The notes beneath the pieces are model-generated. The model did no database searches and was not told the origin of the DNA. It worked only from the letters and a program-made list of their open reading frames with translations. Positions 8,898 to 19,613 of a DNA stretch of 64,000 nt are shown piece after piece. The DNA is from Pseudomarimonas arenosa (GTDB lineage Bacteria > Pseudomonadota > Gammaproteobacteria > Xanthomonadales > Xanthomonadaceae): NCBI RefSeq assembly GCF_014841215.1, contig NZ_JACYTR010000006.1, forward strand, positions 62,001-126,000. The letters run 5' to 3'. A program made the position numbers and the translations under genes. Within the stretch, counting starts at the first letter, position 1. Each line of letters starts with the position of its first letter.

Positions 8898-11021
8898 ATG
8901 GCAAGCGCAAAACGTGGTGCGCCCGACCTGGCCGGTGCTGGCAGCGCTCTTGCCGCGGTGGAAACCCTGAAAGGGGTCGGCGCCAAGCTTGGCGAGAGTC
9001 TCCGTGCGGCCGGTATTGCGACTGTGGCCGATCTCTGGTTTAACTTGCCGTTGCGCTATGAAGATCGCACTCGGCTGAGTGCGATCCGTGACCTGCTGGC
9101 CGGTCAGCAGGCCCAGGTTGAGGGCGTGGTGACGGCGGTGGAACGTGGTTTTCGCTTCCGGCCGCAGCTCAAGGTTGCCATTCAGGATGCCGCCGGTGAC
9201 AGTCTGGCGCTACGATTCTTCCATTTTCATGGCTCGCAGGCGCAGCAGTTTCGGGTGGGTCGGCGAATCCGTGTGTTCGGAGATCCGCGACCGGGTCTGT
9301 TCGGTTTTGAGATCGTCCACCCCAGTTATCGCTTCCTGGCCGACGATGAGTCGGCTGGGTTGAATGAGACTCTCGATCCGATCTATTCATCGGCCAAGGG
9401 AGTAGGGGTAGCGACGATGGCGCGGCTGGTTCAGCAGGCACTGCAGTACTTGCCTGTCCATACCGAAGATCTCCTGCCGCGGCCGATTCTGCTGCTGGCG
9501 GGGGTTGAGGCTGACTGGAGCGTCGAGCGCTGTCTCAACACCTTGCACACGCCGCCGGCGCATGTGTCGCTGGCTGAACTCGGTGCCGGGCGTCATCCGG
9601 CGCAACGCCGGCTGATCTTTGAGGAGTTGCTGGCGCATCACCTGAGTTTGCGGCGCCAGCGCAGTGAGCTGCAGGCGATCGGCGCGATTGCGCTGAAGTC
9701 GCGCGGCAAGCTGCGTTCCGCCTTGCTCAGCGCCTTGCCATTTGAGCTTACCGCTGCCCAGCGCCGTGTGTTGGGCGAAATCGATCAGGATCTGCGGCAG
9801 GCCAGGCCGATGCTGCGATTGCTGCAGGGCGATGTTGGCAGCGGCAAGACGGTAGTGGCCGCGTTGGCCGCGCTGCAGGCCATTGAGGCCGGCGCTCAGG
9901 TGGCGATCGTGGCGCCGACCGAGCTGTTGGCCGAGCAGCATTTTCGATCGCTGTCCAATTGGCTGCATCAACTGGGTGTCGAAGTCGCCTGGCTGGTAGG
10001 CAAGATCACCGGCAAGGCGCGCGGCCGGGTGTTGCAGGGCATCCTGGACGGCAATGTGCAGCTGGTGGTGGGTACGCATGCGGTCATGCAGTCAAGCGTG
10101 GTGTTCAAGCGGCTGGCGTTGTGCGTGATCGACGAGCAGCATCGCTTCGGCGTGCACCAACGACTGGCCTTGCGCGAGAAAGGGCCATCGAAGTTCGAAG
10201 TTCCGCATCAATTGGTGATGACAGCCACGCCGATTCCGCGCACCCTGGCGATGACCGCCTATGCCGATCTTGATGTTTCGAGGATTGACCAGTTGCCGCC
10301 GGGGCGCACCCCGGTTCGTACCGTGGTGGTATCGAACGAGCGTCGCAACGAGGTGATCGAGCGTATCCGGGAGAACTGTCAGCACGGCACCCAGGCCTAC
10401 TGGGTCTGTACCTTGATCGAAGAGTCCGAAGAAGTGCAGGCGCAGGCAGCTGAGAGTGCGCATGCGATGTTGCAGGCGGCCTTGCCCGAACTGCGCGTCG
10501 GCCTGATCCACGGTCGACTCAAGCCGCAGCCGCGCAGCGAGATCATGGCGGCGTTCAAGGCCGGCGAGATTGATCTGTTGGTGGCCACCACGGTGATTGA
10601 AGTCGGGGTTGACGTGCCCAATGCGTCGCTGATGCTGATCGAGAACGCAGAGCGTCTAGGGCTGGCTCAGCTGCATCAGCTGCGGGGTCGGGTTGGCCGT
10701 GGCAGCAAGGAGTCAAGCTGCGTGCTGATGTACCAGTCGCCGCTGTCGAGCACGGCGCGAGCGCGGTTGGAAACCATGCGCGAAACCAACGATGGCTTCC
10801 AGATTGCGGAACGCGACCTGGAGTTGCGCGGCCCGGGCGAGGTGCTGGGTACACGGCAGACCGGAGACATGCAGTTTCGGATCGCCGACCTGCGTCGCGA
10901 TGCCGATCAGTTGGAGCGCGTAGCGGCAGTGGCTGATCAATTGCTGACCGAGTACCCTGATAGAGTGGAACCATTGGTTAGGCGCTGGATCGGCGCGGCT
11001 GATCGCTTTGCTAACGTCTAG
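8898..11021 (+). CDS. recG: ATP-dependent DNA helicase RecG
   Basis: RecG regresses stalled replication forks and moves Holliday junctions. I place the start at ATG 8898 (MASAKRG), giving 707 residues against 693 in E. coli. The frame is open further upstream, but those codons overlap ridA and carry no family sequence. The N-terminal wedge/OB domain begins LAAVETLKGVGAKLGE. The helicase core has a Walker A GDVGSGKT near residue 311, the RecG-type box DEQH at 412, TATPIPRTL, and the motif VI region QLRGRVGRG. The 41-base gap after ridA suggests one transcript. Confidence 0.97.
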   Translation: MASAKRGAPDLAGAGSALAAVETLKGVGAKLGESLRAAGIATVADLWFNLPLRYEDRTRLSAIRDLLAGQQAQVEGVVTAVERGFRFRPQLKVAIQDAAGDSLALRFFHFHGSQAQQFRVGRRIRVFGDPRPGLFGFEIVHPSYRFLADDESAGLNETLDPIYSSAKGVGVATMARLVQQALQYLPVHTEDLLPRPILLLAGVEADWSVERCLNTLHTPPAHVSLAELGAGRHPAQRRLIFEELLAHHLSLRRQRSELQAIGAIALKSRGKLRSALLSALPFELTAAQRRVLGEIDQDLRQARPMLRLLQGDVGSGKTVVAALAALQAIEAGAQVAIVAPTELLAEQHFRSLSNWLHQLGVEVAWLVGKITGKARGRVLQGILDGNVQLVVGTHAVMQSSVVFKRLALCVIDEQHRFGVHQRLALREKGPSKFEVPHQLVMTATPIPRTLAMTAYADLDVSRIDQLPPGRTPVRTVVVSNERRNEVIERIRENCQHGTQAYWVCTLIEESEEVQAQAAESAHAMLQAALPELRVGLIHGRLKPQPRSEIMAAFKAGEIDLLVATTVIEVGVDVPNASLMLIENAERLGLAQLHQLRGRVGRGSKESSCVLMYQSPLSSTARARLETMRETNDGFQIAERDLELRGPGEVLGTRQTGDMQFRIADLRRDADQLERVAAVADQLLTEYPDRVEPLVRRWIGAADRFANV

Positions 11022-11033
11022 GAACAGAATTGC

Positions 11034-11969
11034 ATGAGTGAACGAATTCCACTGTTGATCGACACTGATCCGGGCGTTGACGATGCCCTGGCCATCCTGA
11101 TGGCGTTGGCCAGCGAACAGCACGAGGTGCTGGGTCTGTGCATCGCTGCTGGCAATGTCGGGCTTGAGCATACCTGCCGCAACGCGCTGTGCCTGCTCGA
11201 TGTGGCGCAACGTGAAGTGCCGGTGTTTGCCGGTTGCGATCGCCCGCTGCTGCATCCGGCGGCAGACGCCGCATTCGTGCACGGCAACGACGGCTTCGGT
11301 GATGTTTCGCTGCCGACGCCGGCTCGAAGCGTTGAAGCTGAGCATGCGGCCCTGGCCATTCTGCGCTTCAGCCATGAACACGCGGGACGACTGCACCTGG
11401 TGACGCTCGGGCCGCTGACCAATCTCGCCTTGGCTTTGCGTCTGGACCCCAGCCTGCCGAGCCGGATCGATCGACTGACGGTTATGGGCGGCGCCGTCAC
11501 CGGGCGCGGAAACACCAGCCTGCCGGCCGAGTTCAATATTGGCTTCGACCCCGAAGCGGCGCATATCGTCATGAGCGGCTTCGGCCACTTTGATTTGATC
11601 GACTGGGAGGCCACCCTGGCACACCCGATCAGCTTCGAGGCGATTGACGCCTACCTCGGCCGACCCGGTGAGTTGCCGCGCTTCTATCAGGCCATTTCGG
11701 CCAAGACCCGGCGTTGGATCGCCGGTTGCGCCAGCGCCTGGCACGCGGCCGATGGTCTGGCCATGGCCGTCGCGCTGGAACCGGACGGGTGCCTGGAGGT
11801 GGAGTCGTGCTGGGTCGGGGTCGAGACCGAGGGGCGGCAGTATCGCGGCGCCACGCTGGTCGACTGGCAGCGCCGCGGCGGCCAGCCGGCCAATGCGCGC
11901 ATACTGCGTCGCTACGACGCCCAACGCTTCGAGCGCCTGATCCGCAAAGCCTTGGCGATAGCCGACTGA
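11034..11969 (+). CDS. Inosine/uridine-preferring nucleoside hydrolase
   Basis: This 311-residue protein of the IUNH superfamily hydrolyses ribonucleosides to base plus ribose for salvage. The calcium-binding Asp cluster is at the N-terminus (LIDTDPGVDDALAI, residues 8-21). Further family segments are VTLGPLTNLALAL, MGGAVTGRGN and EFNIGFDPEAA. The C-terminal substrate loop reads HAADGLAMA, where family members often have HDPLAVA, so specificity may differ from the classical enzymes. It follows recG by 12 bases and is probably co-transcribed. Confidence 0.93.
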   Translation: MSERIPLLIDTDPGVDDALAILMALASEQHEVLGLCIAAGNVGLEHTCRNALCLLDVAQREVPVFAGCDRPLLHPAADAAFVHGNDGFGDVSLPTPARSVEAEHAALAILRFSHEHAGRLHLVTLGPLTNLALALRLDPSLPSRIDRLTVMGGAVTGRGNTSLPAEFNIGFDPEAAHIVMSGFGHFDLIDWEATLAHPISFEAIDAYLGRPGELPRFYQAISAKTRRWIAGCASAWHAADGLAMAVALEPDGCLEVESCWVGVETEGRQYRGATLVDWQRRGGQPANARILRRYDAQRFERLIRKALAIAD

Positions 11970-11993
11970 ACAGCCGCGAGCGGGTCGCTGCTC

Positions 11994-12023
11994 TTGTCAA
12001 TTCGACTCGCTCCGGGTTATAGT
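11994..12023 (+). promoter_or_regulatory. Candidate sigma-70 promoter for rpmE2
   Basis: TTGTCA at 11994-11999 and TATAGT at 12018-12023 lie 18 bases apart. Each differs from consensus at one base. It is the best promoter match I found in the window and leaves about a 90-base 5' leader before rpmE2. Confidence 0.6.
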
Positions 12024-12122
12024 GCGCCTCTTTTCCGCCCGGGTGCGCAGCTTGCCGTGGGCAACCATGCGCAAACCACGCCATCAATCCGGAATCGAGC
12101 TGATTCCGAGTAGGACAATGCA

Positions 12123-12368
12123 ATGAGAGCCGATATCCATCCCGATTACCGCGCCGTCGTGTTCCAGGACGTGTCCTCGGACTTCGCCTTCCTGACCCGG
12201 TCCACGCTGAAGAGCAACGAGTCCATCAAGTGGGAAGATGGCGAGGAATACCCGCTGATCAAGGTGGAAATTTCCTCGGCATCGCATCCGTTCTACACCG
12301 GCAAGCACAAGATCGTCGATACCAGCGGTCGCGTCGACAAGTTCCGTCGCCGTTACGCGCAGAAGTAA
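12123..12368 (+). CDS. rpmE2: 50S ribosomal protein L31, type B (zinc-free)
   Basis: The 81-residue protein starts [10 protein letters not shown] and contains [26 protein letters not shown], the hallmark of L31. It has no cysteine, so it is the zinc-independent C-minus paralogue rather than the zinc-ribbon form. In bacteria with both forms, the C-minus form is made under zinc shortage through Zur. I see no obvious Zur box. The strong promoter suggests constitutive use, which fits lineages where this is the main L31. It is a single-gene unit with its own promoter and terminator, upstream of gltA. Confidence 0.97.
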   Translation: MRADIHPDYRAVVFQDVSSDFAFLTRSTLKSNESIKWEDGEEYPLIKVEISSASHPFYTGKHKIVDTSGRVDKFRRRYAQK

Positions 12369-12403
12369 GCTGCTCGGCGCTCGGCGCCGCCGAGATGCAG
12401 ACA

Positions 12404-12433
12404 CGGCCCGGTTCTCCGGGCCGTTGTCGTTTC
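12404..12433 (+). terminator. Intrinsic terminator after rpmE2
   Basis: Perfect eight-base arms CGGCCCGG (12404-12411) and CCGGGCCG (12416-12423) surround a TTCT loop. They are followed by the T-rich GTTGTCGTTT-type tract, 36 bases after the rpmE2 stop. Confidence 0.7.
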
Positions 12434-12642
12434 TGGGCTCCGAGAGCCGCGTGGTGATCATCGAGTGAAGGCTTGCAGGTCTGATGTTGCTGCGCACCAT
12501 TCCATGGCGTATGCGATAATGGCGGGCCGGCATGCGGGTGCAGGCGGTGACTGCTGCGCCCTCATTGGCCCCCCGACTGCGAAGACTTTCAGGCTGGTTG
12601 CTTGAGTAGTTGCTGTCCGACCGAACCCACAAGGAGTGCGCC

Positions 12643-13938
12643 GTGTCCGCGACCAAGATCATGACCCTCACTGATGCTGAAGCCGGTACCAAATCGGAGC
12701 TTCCGATCCTCAAAGGTACCCTCGGCGCCCCGGTGCTCGACATCGGCAAGCTGTACAAGGACACCGGGCATTTCACCTACGATCCGGGCTTTGTCTCCAC
12801 CGCCAGCTGCAAGAGCGCCATCACCTATATCGACGGTGACCAGGGTGTCCTGTTGTATCGTGGCTACCCGATCGAACAACTAGCTAAGCATTCCAATTTC
12901 CTCGAAGTCGCCTATCTGCTGATCAATGGCGAGCTGCCGAATCAGGCGCAGTCGGATTCTTTCATTCACGAGGTCACCCACCACACCATGATGCATGAGG
13001 CGCTGAAGTCGTTCTTGAACGGCTTCCGTCACGATGCCCATCCGATGGCGATGCTGTGTGGTGTGGTCGGCTCGCTGGCCGCCTTCTATCACGACCAGCT
13101 CGACATGGATGATCCGGAGCATCGCCGTCTGGCGGCGATTCGCCTGATCGCCAAGGTGCCGACCATCGCTGCGGCCTGCTATCGCTACTCGATCGGCTGG
13201 CCGATCCGCTACCCACGCAATAACCTTGAATACGTCAATCGCTTCTTGCACATGATGTTCGAGGTGCCCAGCGAGCCGCTGACCCTGCCGCCAGTGGCCG
13301 CCAAAGCGCTTGATCTGCTGTTCATCCTGCACGCCGATCATGAGCAGAACGCCTCGACATCGACGGTTCGTTTGGTCGGATCGACCGGCGCCAATCCGTA
13401 CGCCTGCGTGGCTGCGGGCATTGCTGCGCTGTGGGGGCCGGCGCACGGCGGTGCCAACGAGGCGGTGCTGAAGATGCTGGAGGAAATCGGTACGCCGGAT
13501 CAGGTCGGCAAGGCGGTGGAGAAGGCCAAGGACAAGAACTCCGGCTTCCGGCTGATGGGTTTTGGCCATCGCGTGTACAAGAACTACGACCCGCGTGCCG
13601 CCATCATTCGCGAAATGACTCATAAGGTGTTGGCGGATCTTGGTGTTCAGGATCCGTTGCTCGACGTAGCGATGAAGCTGGAAGAGGCGGCGCTGAACGA
13701 TGAATACTTCGTCCAGCGCAAGCTGTACCCGAATGTCGATTTCTACTCCGGCCTGATCTACAAGGCGCTGCGCATTCCGACCGAGATGTTCACGGTGATG
13801 TTCGCGATCGCCCGAACCGCCGGCTGGGTCGCGCACTGGTTGGAACAGCAGACCGATCCTGAGGCCAAGATCGGCCGTCCGCGGCAGATCTACACCGGCG
13901 CCGCCAGTCGTGATTTCAAGCCCCTGTCGGAGCGCTGA
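12643..13938 (+). CDS. gltA: Citrate synthase (type II, hexameric)
   Basis: Citrate synthase condenses acetyl-CoA and oxaloacetate to citrate, the entry step of the TCA cycle. The start is GTG 12643, with AAGGAG at 12631-12636 six bases upstream. An in-frame TTG at 12610 lacks such a site. The 431-residue protein matches the E. coli enzyme with a constant four-residue offset. The catalytic residues fall at His268 ([10 protein letters not shown]), His309 ([14 protein letters not shown]) and Asp366 (VDFYSG). [24 protein letters not shown] is also conserved. The long N-terminal extension typical of NADH-regulated type II enzymes is present. A GATAAT at 12515-12520 could be part of its promoter. 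Confidence 0.98.
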   Translation: MSATKIMTLTDAEAGTKSELPILKGTLGAPVLDIGKLYKDTGHFTYDPGFVSTASCKSAITYIDGDQGVLLYRGYPIEQLAKHSNFLEVAYLLINGELPNQAQSDSFIHEVTHHTMMHEALKSFLNGFRHDAHPMAMLCGVVGSLAAFYHDQLDMDDPEHRRLAAIRLIAKVPTIAAACYRYSIGWPIRYPRNNLEYVNRFLHMMFEVPSEPLTLPPVAAKALDLLFILHADHEQNASTSTVRLVGSTGANPYACVAAGIAALWGPAHGGANEAVLKMLEEIGTPDQVGKAVEKAKDKNSGFRLMGFGHRVYKNYDPRAAIIREMTHKVLADLGVQDPLLDVAMKLEEAALNDEYFVQRKLYPNVDFYSGLIYKALRIPTEMFTVMFAIARTAGWVAHWLEQQTDPEAKIGRPRQIYTGAASRDFKPLSER

Positions 13939-13973
13939 TACGCTGCACGTGCCGGCGCCGGCCCGTGGCTCCT

Positions 13974-13993
13974 GCCGCCAGCTAGCTGGCGGC
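13974..13993. terminator. Perfect palindrome between convergent gltA and 14011-14616
   Basis: A 20-base perfect palindrome (GCCGCCAGCT and its complement) is followed by a second short inverted repeat (GCTGAG/CTCAGC). It lies 36 bases after the gltA stop and 18 bases from the stop of the converging gene. The position suggests transcription termination in both directions, although there is no long T tract. Confidence 0.5.
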
Positions 13994-14010
13994 TGAGACT
14001 CAGCTGCCTG

Positions 14011-14616
14011 TTACTCGCCGTCAGCGACTCTGATCTGTTCCAACGCCGCTTCGGACAGCAGCTCCACCGCGTTGCCACCGGCCTCCCAGCTGTAACGGTT
14101 GGAGCGCATCGATGCCGGCAGCGTCAGCAGGGTGACGGGGCGCTCCCCGGCAAGGAAGGCGATGCAATCGATCTGCAGCGCTGGTTGTCCCGGCTTTGCA
14201 GCTGGAAACAGGCGCCGACGCACCAGTCGCGCCGGCAGCTGGCGTTCGTTCAGTTCCAGCAGTAGCGCCTCTACATCATCCTCAAATAACCACAGGATCA
14301 ACTCTGGCTGCTGGCTAAACGGCAGATGCCAGGGCATGGCCTCAACCTTGGCCCGCCGCGGCCGCAGAAACTCAAGCGCGGCCAGCGCGTCGGCTGCCCA
14401 GGCTTGCTGCCGAGCTGCACTGTCTGCGGGTGCCAGCGCCAGATTCGCTGCCAGTGCTTCGACTTCGCGTTCCGGCGGCCACTGACGTCGATCGGTGACG
14501 CCAATCGCATGGCCGACGCTGCGTAGAGCCTCGCGGGCGCTGTGGGCGCGCCCGATGGCCAATTGGTGGGCGGCTTCGAGCAGCAGCCGCTGGCTGGAAT
14601 CGGCGGATTGACCCAT
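14011..14616 (-). CDS. Unrecognised conserved-looking protein downstream of mrcA
   Basis: I do not recognise this 201-residue protein. I use the start MGQSADSSQRLL at ATG 14616. The frame is open to 14763, but those codons would overlap the mrcA end and are low-complexity. The sequence is soluble, rich in Ala, Leu and Arg, with alternating helices and strands. It includes PELILWLFEDDVEALLLEL, then QPALQIDCIAFLAG and ERPVTLLTLPASMRSNRYSWEAGG. There is no signal peptide or transmembrane segment. It starts 50 bases after the mrcA stop on the same strand and is probably co-transcribed. Codon use and GC match its neighbours, so it looks like a real gene. Confidence 0.6.
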   Translation of the reverse strand: MGQSADSSQRLLLEAAHQLAIGRAHSAREALRSVGHAIGVTDRRQWPPEREVEALAANLALAPADSAARQQAWAADALAALEFLRPRRAKVEAMPWHLPFSQQPELILWLFEDDVEALLLELNERQLPARLVRRRLFPAAKPGQPALQIDCIAFLAGERPVTLLTLPASMRSNRYSWEAGGNAVELLSEAALEQIRVADGE

Positions 14617-14665
14617 GGCTGCACTATGCCATGGGTTGCAAGCCGACGCCCCGGCAGGCCTCTCT

Positions 14666-17134
14666 TCAGAAGATGTCAAAGCTCTCCTTGCTCGCCTCCT
14701 GCTCACTGGAAACAGGTGGGGCTTGCTGCAGTCGTGCGATGTCCTCAGCGCGGAAGTATTCATTGAGCGGGTTGCTCACCCCAGGCCCGGCCAACTGCCC
14801 GCTGTCGCGATCAATCAGTGCCGTTGTGATGCCCTCGGGCACTGGCAGGTGGTGCTCAGGGACGCCCTCAAGCACCACACGCATGAATTCGATCCACATG
14901 GGCAGAGCAGTGCGCGAGGCGAACTCGCCGTTGCCCAGCGAGGTGAAGTCGTCCATACCCATCCACGCCGTCACCACGTAGGGGCCACCGAAGCCGGAGA
15001 ACCAGCCATCGCGATGCTCGTTGGTGGTGCCGGTCTTGCCGCCCAGATCTGCGCGTCCCAGGGCCATGGCGCGGCTGCCGGTGCCGCGACGGACCACATC
15101 TTTCAGCAGTGAATTCACCAGAAACGCCGTTCTCGCATCGACCGCGGCTTCCGCCAGCCGCGCTTCGGGGGCCGCATCGCTGGCCTCGTCTTCGACCGGC
15201 TCAGCGAGTGCCGCTGGGCCCAGGTTGAATCCTTCAGGCGTGCTGGAATCGACACCGGAACCGCGGCGAGCCGGACAGGACATGCAGGCCCGAACAGGGT
15301 CTGCCTCGAACACCAGATTGCCGTCGCGATCCTCGATGCGACTGACCAGATAGGGTTCGACCAGGTAACCGCCGTTGGTGAATGCCGCATAGCCACGAGC
15401 CATCAGTAGTGGCGGTTCGGCACTGGTGCCCAGCGCCAGGGAGAGATTCTCCGGCAGTGTTTCTGGCGGGAAGCCGAAGTTCTGGATGAAGCGCCTCGCA
15501 TAACCGACACCGATGGCATCGAGCACGCGAACCGAGACCAGATTGCGTGAGCTCACCATGGCTTCGCGCAAGCGCATCGGGCCGGCGAACTCTTCGTTGT
15601 CGTTCTGGGGCTGCCAGGACTTGCCCGAGCCGCGATCGTTGAACACCACCGGCGCGTCGAGCACGATCGATGCCGGAGTGAAGCCGCGCTCAAATGCGGC
15701 GGCATAAACGAATGGCTTGAAGCTGGAGCCCGGTTGGCGCTGCGCCTGGGTCGCCCGGTTGAACTTGTTGAGCGAAAAGCTGAATCCGCCCGTCATGGCC
15801 TGAATGGCGCCGCTATCCCAGTCCAAGGCCACCAGGGCGCCCTGTACCTTGGGCAGTTGTGACAACTGCCAGTCGCCCTCGGTATTGCGCTCGACTCGCA
15901 CGATATCGCCCGGGGTCAGGCGCTGTTTGATCGACGTCGGTGCCGCGCCGCGGCTGTTCTCGCTCAGGTATTCGCGGGTCCAGGCCAGGTCCTCCTTGTC
16001 CAGGGCCAGCGTTTGGCCGTCTTCCAGACCCAGCTCGGCCAGTTCGTCGTCTACGCGCAGGACAATGGCCGGCAACAAGCCGACCACAGGGTGGTAGCCC
16101 TTCAACAGCTCGCGCCAATGCTCGGGCTGATCGGCGCTCTGCAGGCTTTGTTTGCCCTCCACTCCGCGCCAGCCGTGGCGGCGGTCGTAGTCGAGCAGGG
16201 CGCGACGGGTGGCTTGGTTGGCCGCTTCCTGGGCCCGCGAGTCGATGGTGGTAAACAGCCGGAAGCCATCGACCAGGGCTTGGTCACCAAAGCGCTCAAT
16301 GGCGTCCTGACGCGCCATTTCGGCCAGCCATGGGGCGTCCAGCTCGGTCGGTGGCTCGTGTGGGTGGGCCCGTTCGGGCTGGGCATGGGCTTCCTGTGCT
16401 TCGGCCGGCGTGATCAGTTTCTCCTCCAGCATGCGGTTGATCACGTAGCCACGGCGGATCAGGGCGCGCGCCGGATTGACGATCGGATTGCCGCTGGAAG
16501 GAAATTTGGGAATGCCGGCCAGGGTGGCAGCTTCGGCAATGCTGAGATCCTGCAGCGTCTTGCCGTAGTAGAACTCAGCGGCCGCGGCAATGCCGTAGGC
16601 CCGGTTGCCGAAAAAACTCTTGTTGAGATAGAGCTCGAGGATCTCGTCCTTGCTGAGTTCGCGCTCCATTTTCAGGGCCAGGAAGATCTCGGTGATCTTC
16701 CGCCGGTAGGAATACTCCGAACTCAGGAAAAACATCTTGGCTACTTGCTGAGTAATGGTGGAGCCGCCCGGCACGCGACGGTCGCGGGTGGTGGCGAGCA
16801 GCCATACTGCGCGTCCGATTCCGACCAGATCTATGCCGTGATGTTGGTAGAAGTCGGCATCCTCGGCAGCCAGGAAGGCGTTGCGCACCCGTAGCGGAAC
16901 GTCCTCGATTTTCACTGGATAGCGGCGCGTTTCACCGAACTGGGCAATCAGCTTGCCGTCGGAGGAGTACACTCCCAATGGAACTTGCAGGCGTACTTCA
17001 CGAAGGGCCTGGACGGAGGGTAGTTCGGGCTCGATCAGCCAGTACAGGACAGCGATCGTCGTCACGCCCATCACCAAACCCAGCAGGGCAAGGACCAGGG
17101 CGTAGCGAATCAACCGGCGAAGTCGGTTCATCAA
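14666..17134 (-). CDS. mrcA: Penicillin-binding protein 1A (bifunctional peptidoglycan synthase)
   Basis: This class A PBP polymerises glycan strands and cross-links peptides in the periplasm. The 822-residue protein has an N-terminal membrane anchor (residues 9-33). The glycosyltransferase domain has EDADFYQHHGID, GGSTITQQVAK, and KMERELSKDEILELYLN. An OB-like insert follows. The transpeptidase domain has Ser470-xx-Lys473 (SSFK), SRN (VSSRNLVS) and KTG (GGKTGTTNEHRD). Start may be either of the two adjacent Met codons. It is divergent from pilM, the usual arrangement in Gammaproteobacteria. Its likely activator lpoA is encoded at 52708-54474. Confidence 0.97.
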   Translation of the reverse strand: MMNRLRRLIRYALVLALLGLVMGVTTIAVLYWLIEPELPSVQALREVRLQVPLGVYSSDGKLIAQFGETRRYPVKIEDVPLRVRNAFLAAEDADFYQHHGIDLVGIGRAVWLLATTRDRRVPGGSTITQQVAKMFFLSSEYSYRRKITEIFLALKMERELSKDEILELYLNKSFFGNRAYGIAAAAEFYYGKTLQDLSIAEAATLAGIPKFPSSGNPIVNPARALIRRGYVINRMLEEKLITPAEAQEAHAQPERAHPHEPPTELDAPWLAEMARQDAIERFGDQALVDGFRLFTTIDSRAQEAANQATRRALLDYDRRHGWRGVEGKQSLQSADQPEHWRELLKGYHPVVGLLPAIVLRVDDELAELGLEDGQTLALDKEDLAWTREYLSENSRGAAPTSIKQRLTPGDIVRVERNTEGDWQLSQLPKVQGALVALDWDSGAIQAMTGGFSFSLNKFNRATQAQRQPGSSFKPFVYAAAFERGFTPASIVLDAPVVFNDRGSGKSWQPQNDNEEFAGPMRLREAMVSSRNLVSVRVLDAIGVGYARRFIQNFGFPPETLPENLSLALGTSAEPPLLMARGYAAFTNGGYLVEPYLVSRIEDRDGNLVFEADPVRACMSCPARRGSGVDSSTPEGFNLGPAALAEPVEDEASDAAPEARLAEAAVDARTAFLVNSLLKDVVRRGTGSRAMALGRADLGGKTGTTNEHRDGWFSGFGGPYVVTAWMGMDDFTSLGNGEFASRTALPMWIEFMRVVLEGVPEHHLPVPEGITTALIDRDSGQLAGPGVSNPLNEYFRAEDIARLQQAPPVSSEQEASKESFDIF

Positions 17135-17265
17135 AGGGTCTCGTGGGGTTTGCAGGAAGTCGGCGACAGGAGTATAGATCGGGCGTCGAGGCTGGGGGAA
17201 ACCGCCTCCGGCCGGGTATTCAGGGCGATTGGGACCGCCACACCGGTGAAATTGAACAGCCCAGG

Positions 17266-17293
17266 TTGCTATTCAGGATACAACCGGTATTTA
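17266..17293 (+). promoter_or_regulatory. Possible promoter for pilMNOPQ
   Basis: TTGCTA at 17266-17271 and TATTTA at 17288-17293 are 16 bases apart, about 50 bases before pilM. The match is moderate. It is the most AT-rich stretch of the mrcA-pilM divergent region. Confidence 0.3.
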
Positions 17294-17320
17294 ATGTAGC
17301 GGCGTAGTTAGTGCTCGTAA

Positions 17321-18402
<1,082 letters not shown>

Positions 18403-18403
<1 letters not shown>

Positions 18404-18996
18404 TGACCAAGATCAACCTACTTCCCTGGCGCCAAGAGCGCCGTGCGCAACGGCAGAAAGAGTATCTGGCGGTTCTCGGCGCCACCGCCCTGGCTGCTGC
18501 CCTCGCTGTCTTCGGCGTCTACACCTACTTCAACACCTTGATCGATGATCAGAATGGCCGCAACGCCTACCTGCAAAGCGAGATCAAGGCGTTGGACGAG
18601 AAAATCGCCGAGATCGCCGAGCTGGAGAAGAAGCGCCAGCATTTGCTCAATCGCAAGCAGGTGATCGAGCAGCTGCAGGCCAGCCGCTCGCAGATGGTGC
18701 ACCTGTTCGATCAGCTGGTTCGTACCATCCCTGAGGGGGTGCGACTCAACTCCATCAAGCAAACCGGAAACACCCTGTCCCTGGAAGGCCTGGCCCAGTC
18801 CAATGCGCGTGTCGCGACCTACCTGCGTGCGCTTGAGGGCTCGGGCTGGATGACGGCCCCGGAGCCGATGGTGATCGAAGCCAAGGGGGATGACCGTTTG
18901 ATGCCGTATCAGTTCCGGTTGCAGGTCACCTTGACCAAGCCCAAGAAACCGGGTGAGGAACAAGAACAGGCGGTTGCCGCGGCAGGAGGTGCGTGA
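18403..18996 (+). CDS. pilN: Type IV pilus assembly protein PilN
   Basis: PilN is a bitopic inner-membrane protein that forms a heterodimer with PilO. The 197-residue protein starts MTKINLLPWRQERR, the conserved motif that docks into PilM. One transmembrane helix (about residues 22-42) and a coiled coil (about 45-90) follow, then a small periplasmic ferredoxin-like domain. The C-terminus is Ala/Glu-rich. TGATG overlaps join it to pilM and pilO, so translation is coupled. Confidence 0.96.
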
Positions 18997-19613
18997 TGAA
19001 GGATTTTGACCTCCGAAATCTGGACTTCAACAACGCCGGTGCCTGGCCGGTGCCGGTCAAGTCCTTCTTCTGCGTATTGGCCGTGGTGGTGATTGGTGCT
19101 CTTGGCTGGTATTTCCTGCACGCCGATCAGAAAACGCAACTTGAAGGCTTGCAGGCACAAGAGCTGACCCTGCGGCAGGAATTCGAGTTCAAGCAAGGTA
19201 AGGCGGCCAATCTCGAAGCATTGAAACAGCAGCTGGAAGAGATGGAAGTGATGCTGTTCCAGATGCTGCGTCAGCTACCCAGCAAGACCGAGATGCCCGA
19301 TCTGATCGTCGATATTTCGCAGACGGCCCTATCCACTGGCATCTCCAATGAGCTGTTCCAGCCAGGGGCTGAGGTGCGCCGAGACTTCTACGCCGAGAAG
19401 CCGATCCAACTGCGTATGATCGGCACCTACCACCAGTTCGGTGCTTTTGTCAGCGGGGTCGCTTCATTGCCGCGTGTTGTGATCATGACGATGAGTGATA
19501 TCTCGCTGCGTCCGCGCAACGCGCCAGGCGCGAGCGCCAACGAACTCATGCTCGAGGGCACGATCAAGACCTATCGTTACCTCGACGAGAACGAGACTGG
19601 AGGGGCGCAATGA
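18996..19613 (+). CDS. pilO: Type IV pilus assembly protein PilO
   Basis: PilO pairs with PilN in the periplasmic alignment subcomplex. The 205-residue protein has a short cytoplasmic tail, a transmembrane helix (about residues 24-44) and a coiled coil (about 48-85). The typical LRQLPSKTEMPDLIVDISQ segment and a ferredoxin-like domain follow. I choose ATG 18996 because AGGAGG at 18984-18989 stands six bases upstream. The GTG at 18993 would be only three bases away. It overlaps the pilN stop and, at its end, pilP by four bases. Confidence 0.96.
   Translation: MKDFDLRNLDFNNAGAWPVPVKSFFCVLAVVVIGALGWYFLHADQKTQLEGLQAQELTLRQEFEFKQGKAANLEALKQQLEEMEVMLFQMLRQLPSKTEMPDLIVDISQTALSTGISNELFQPGAEVRRDFYAEKPIQLRMIGTYHQFGAFVSGVASLPRVVIMTMSDISLRPRNAPGASANELMLEGTIKTYRYLDENETGGAQ

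Noticed and set aside
12880-13836. Antisense open frame (318 codons) inside gltA
   Set aside because: It is fully contained in citrate synthase, whose catalytic residues are all intact. The product is an Arg/His-rich shadow.
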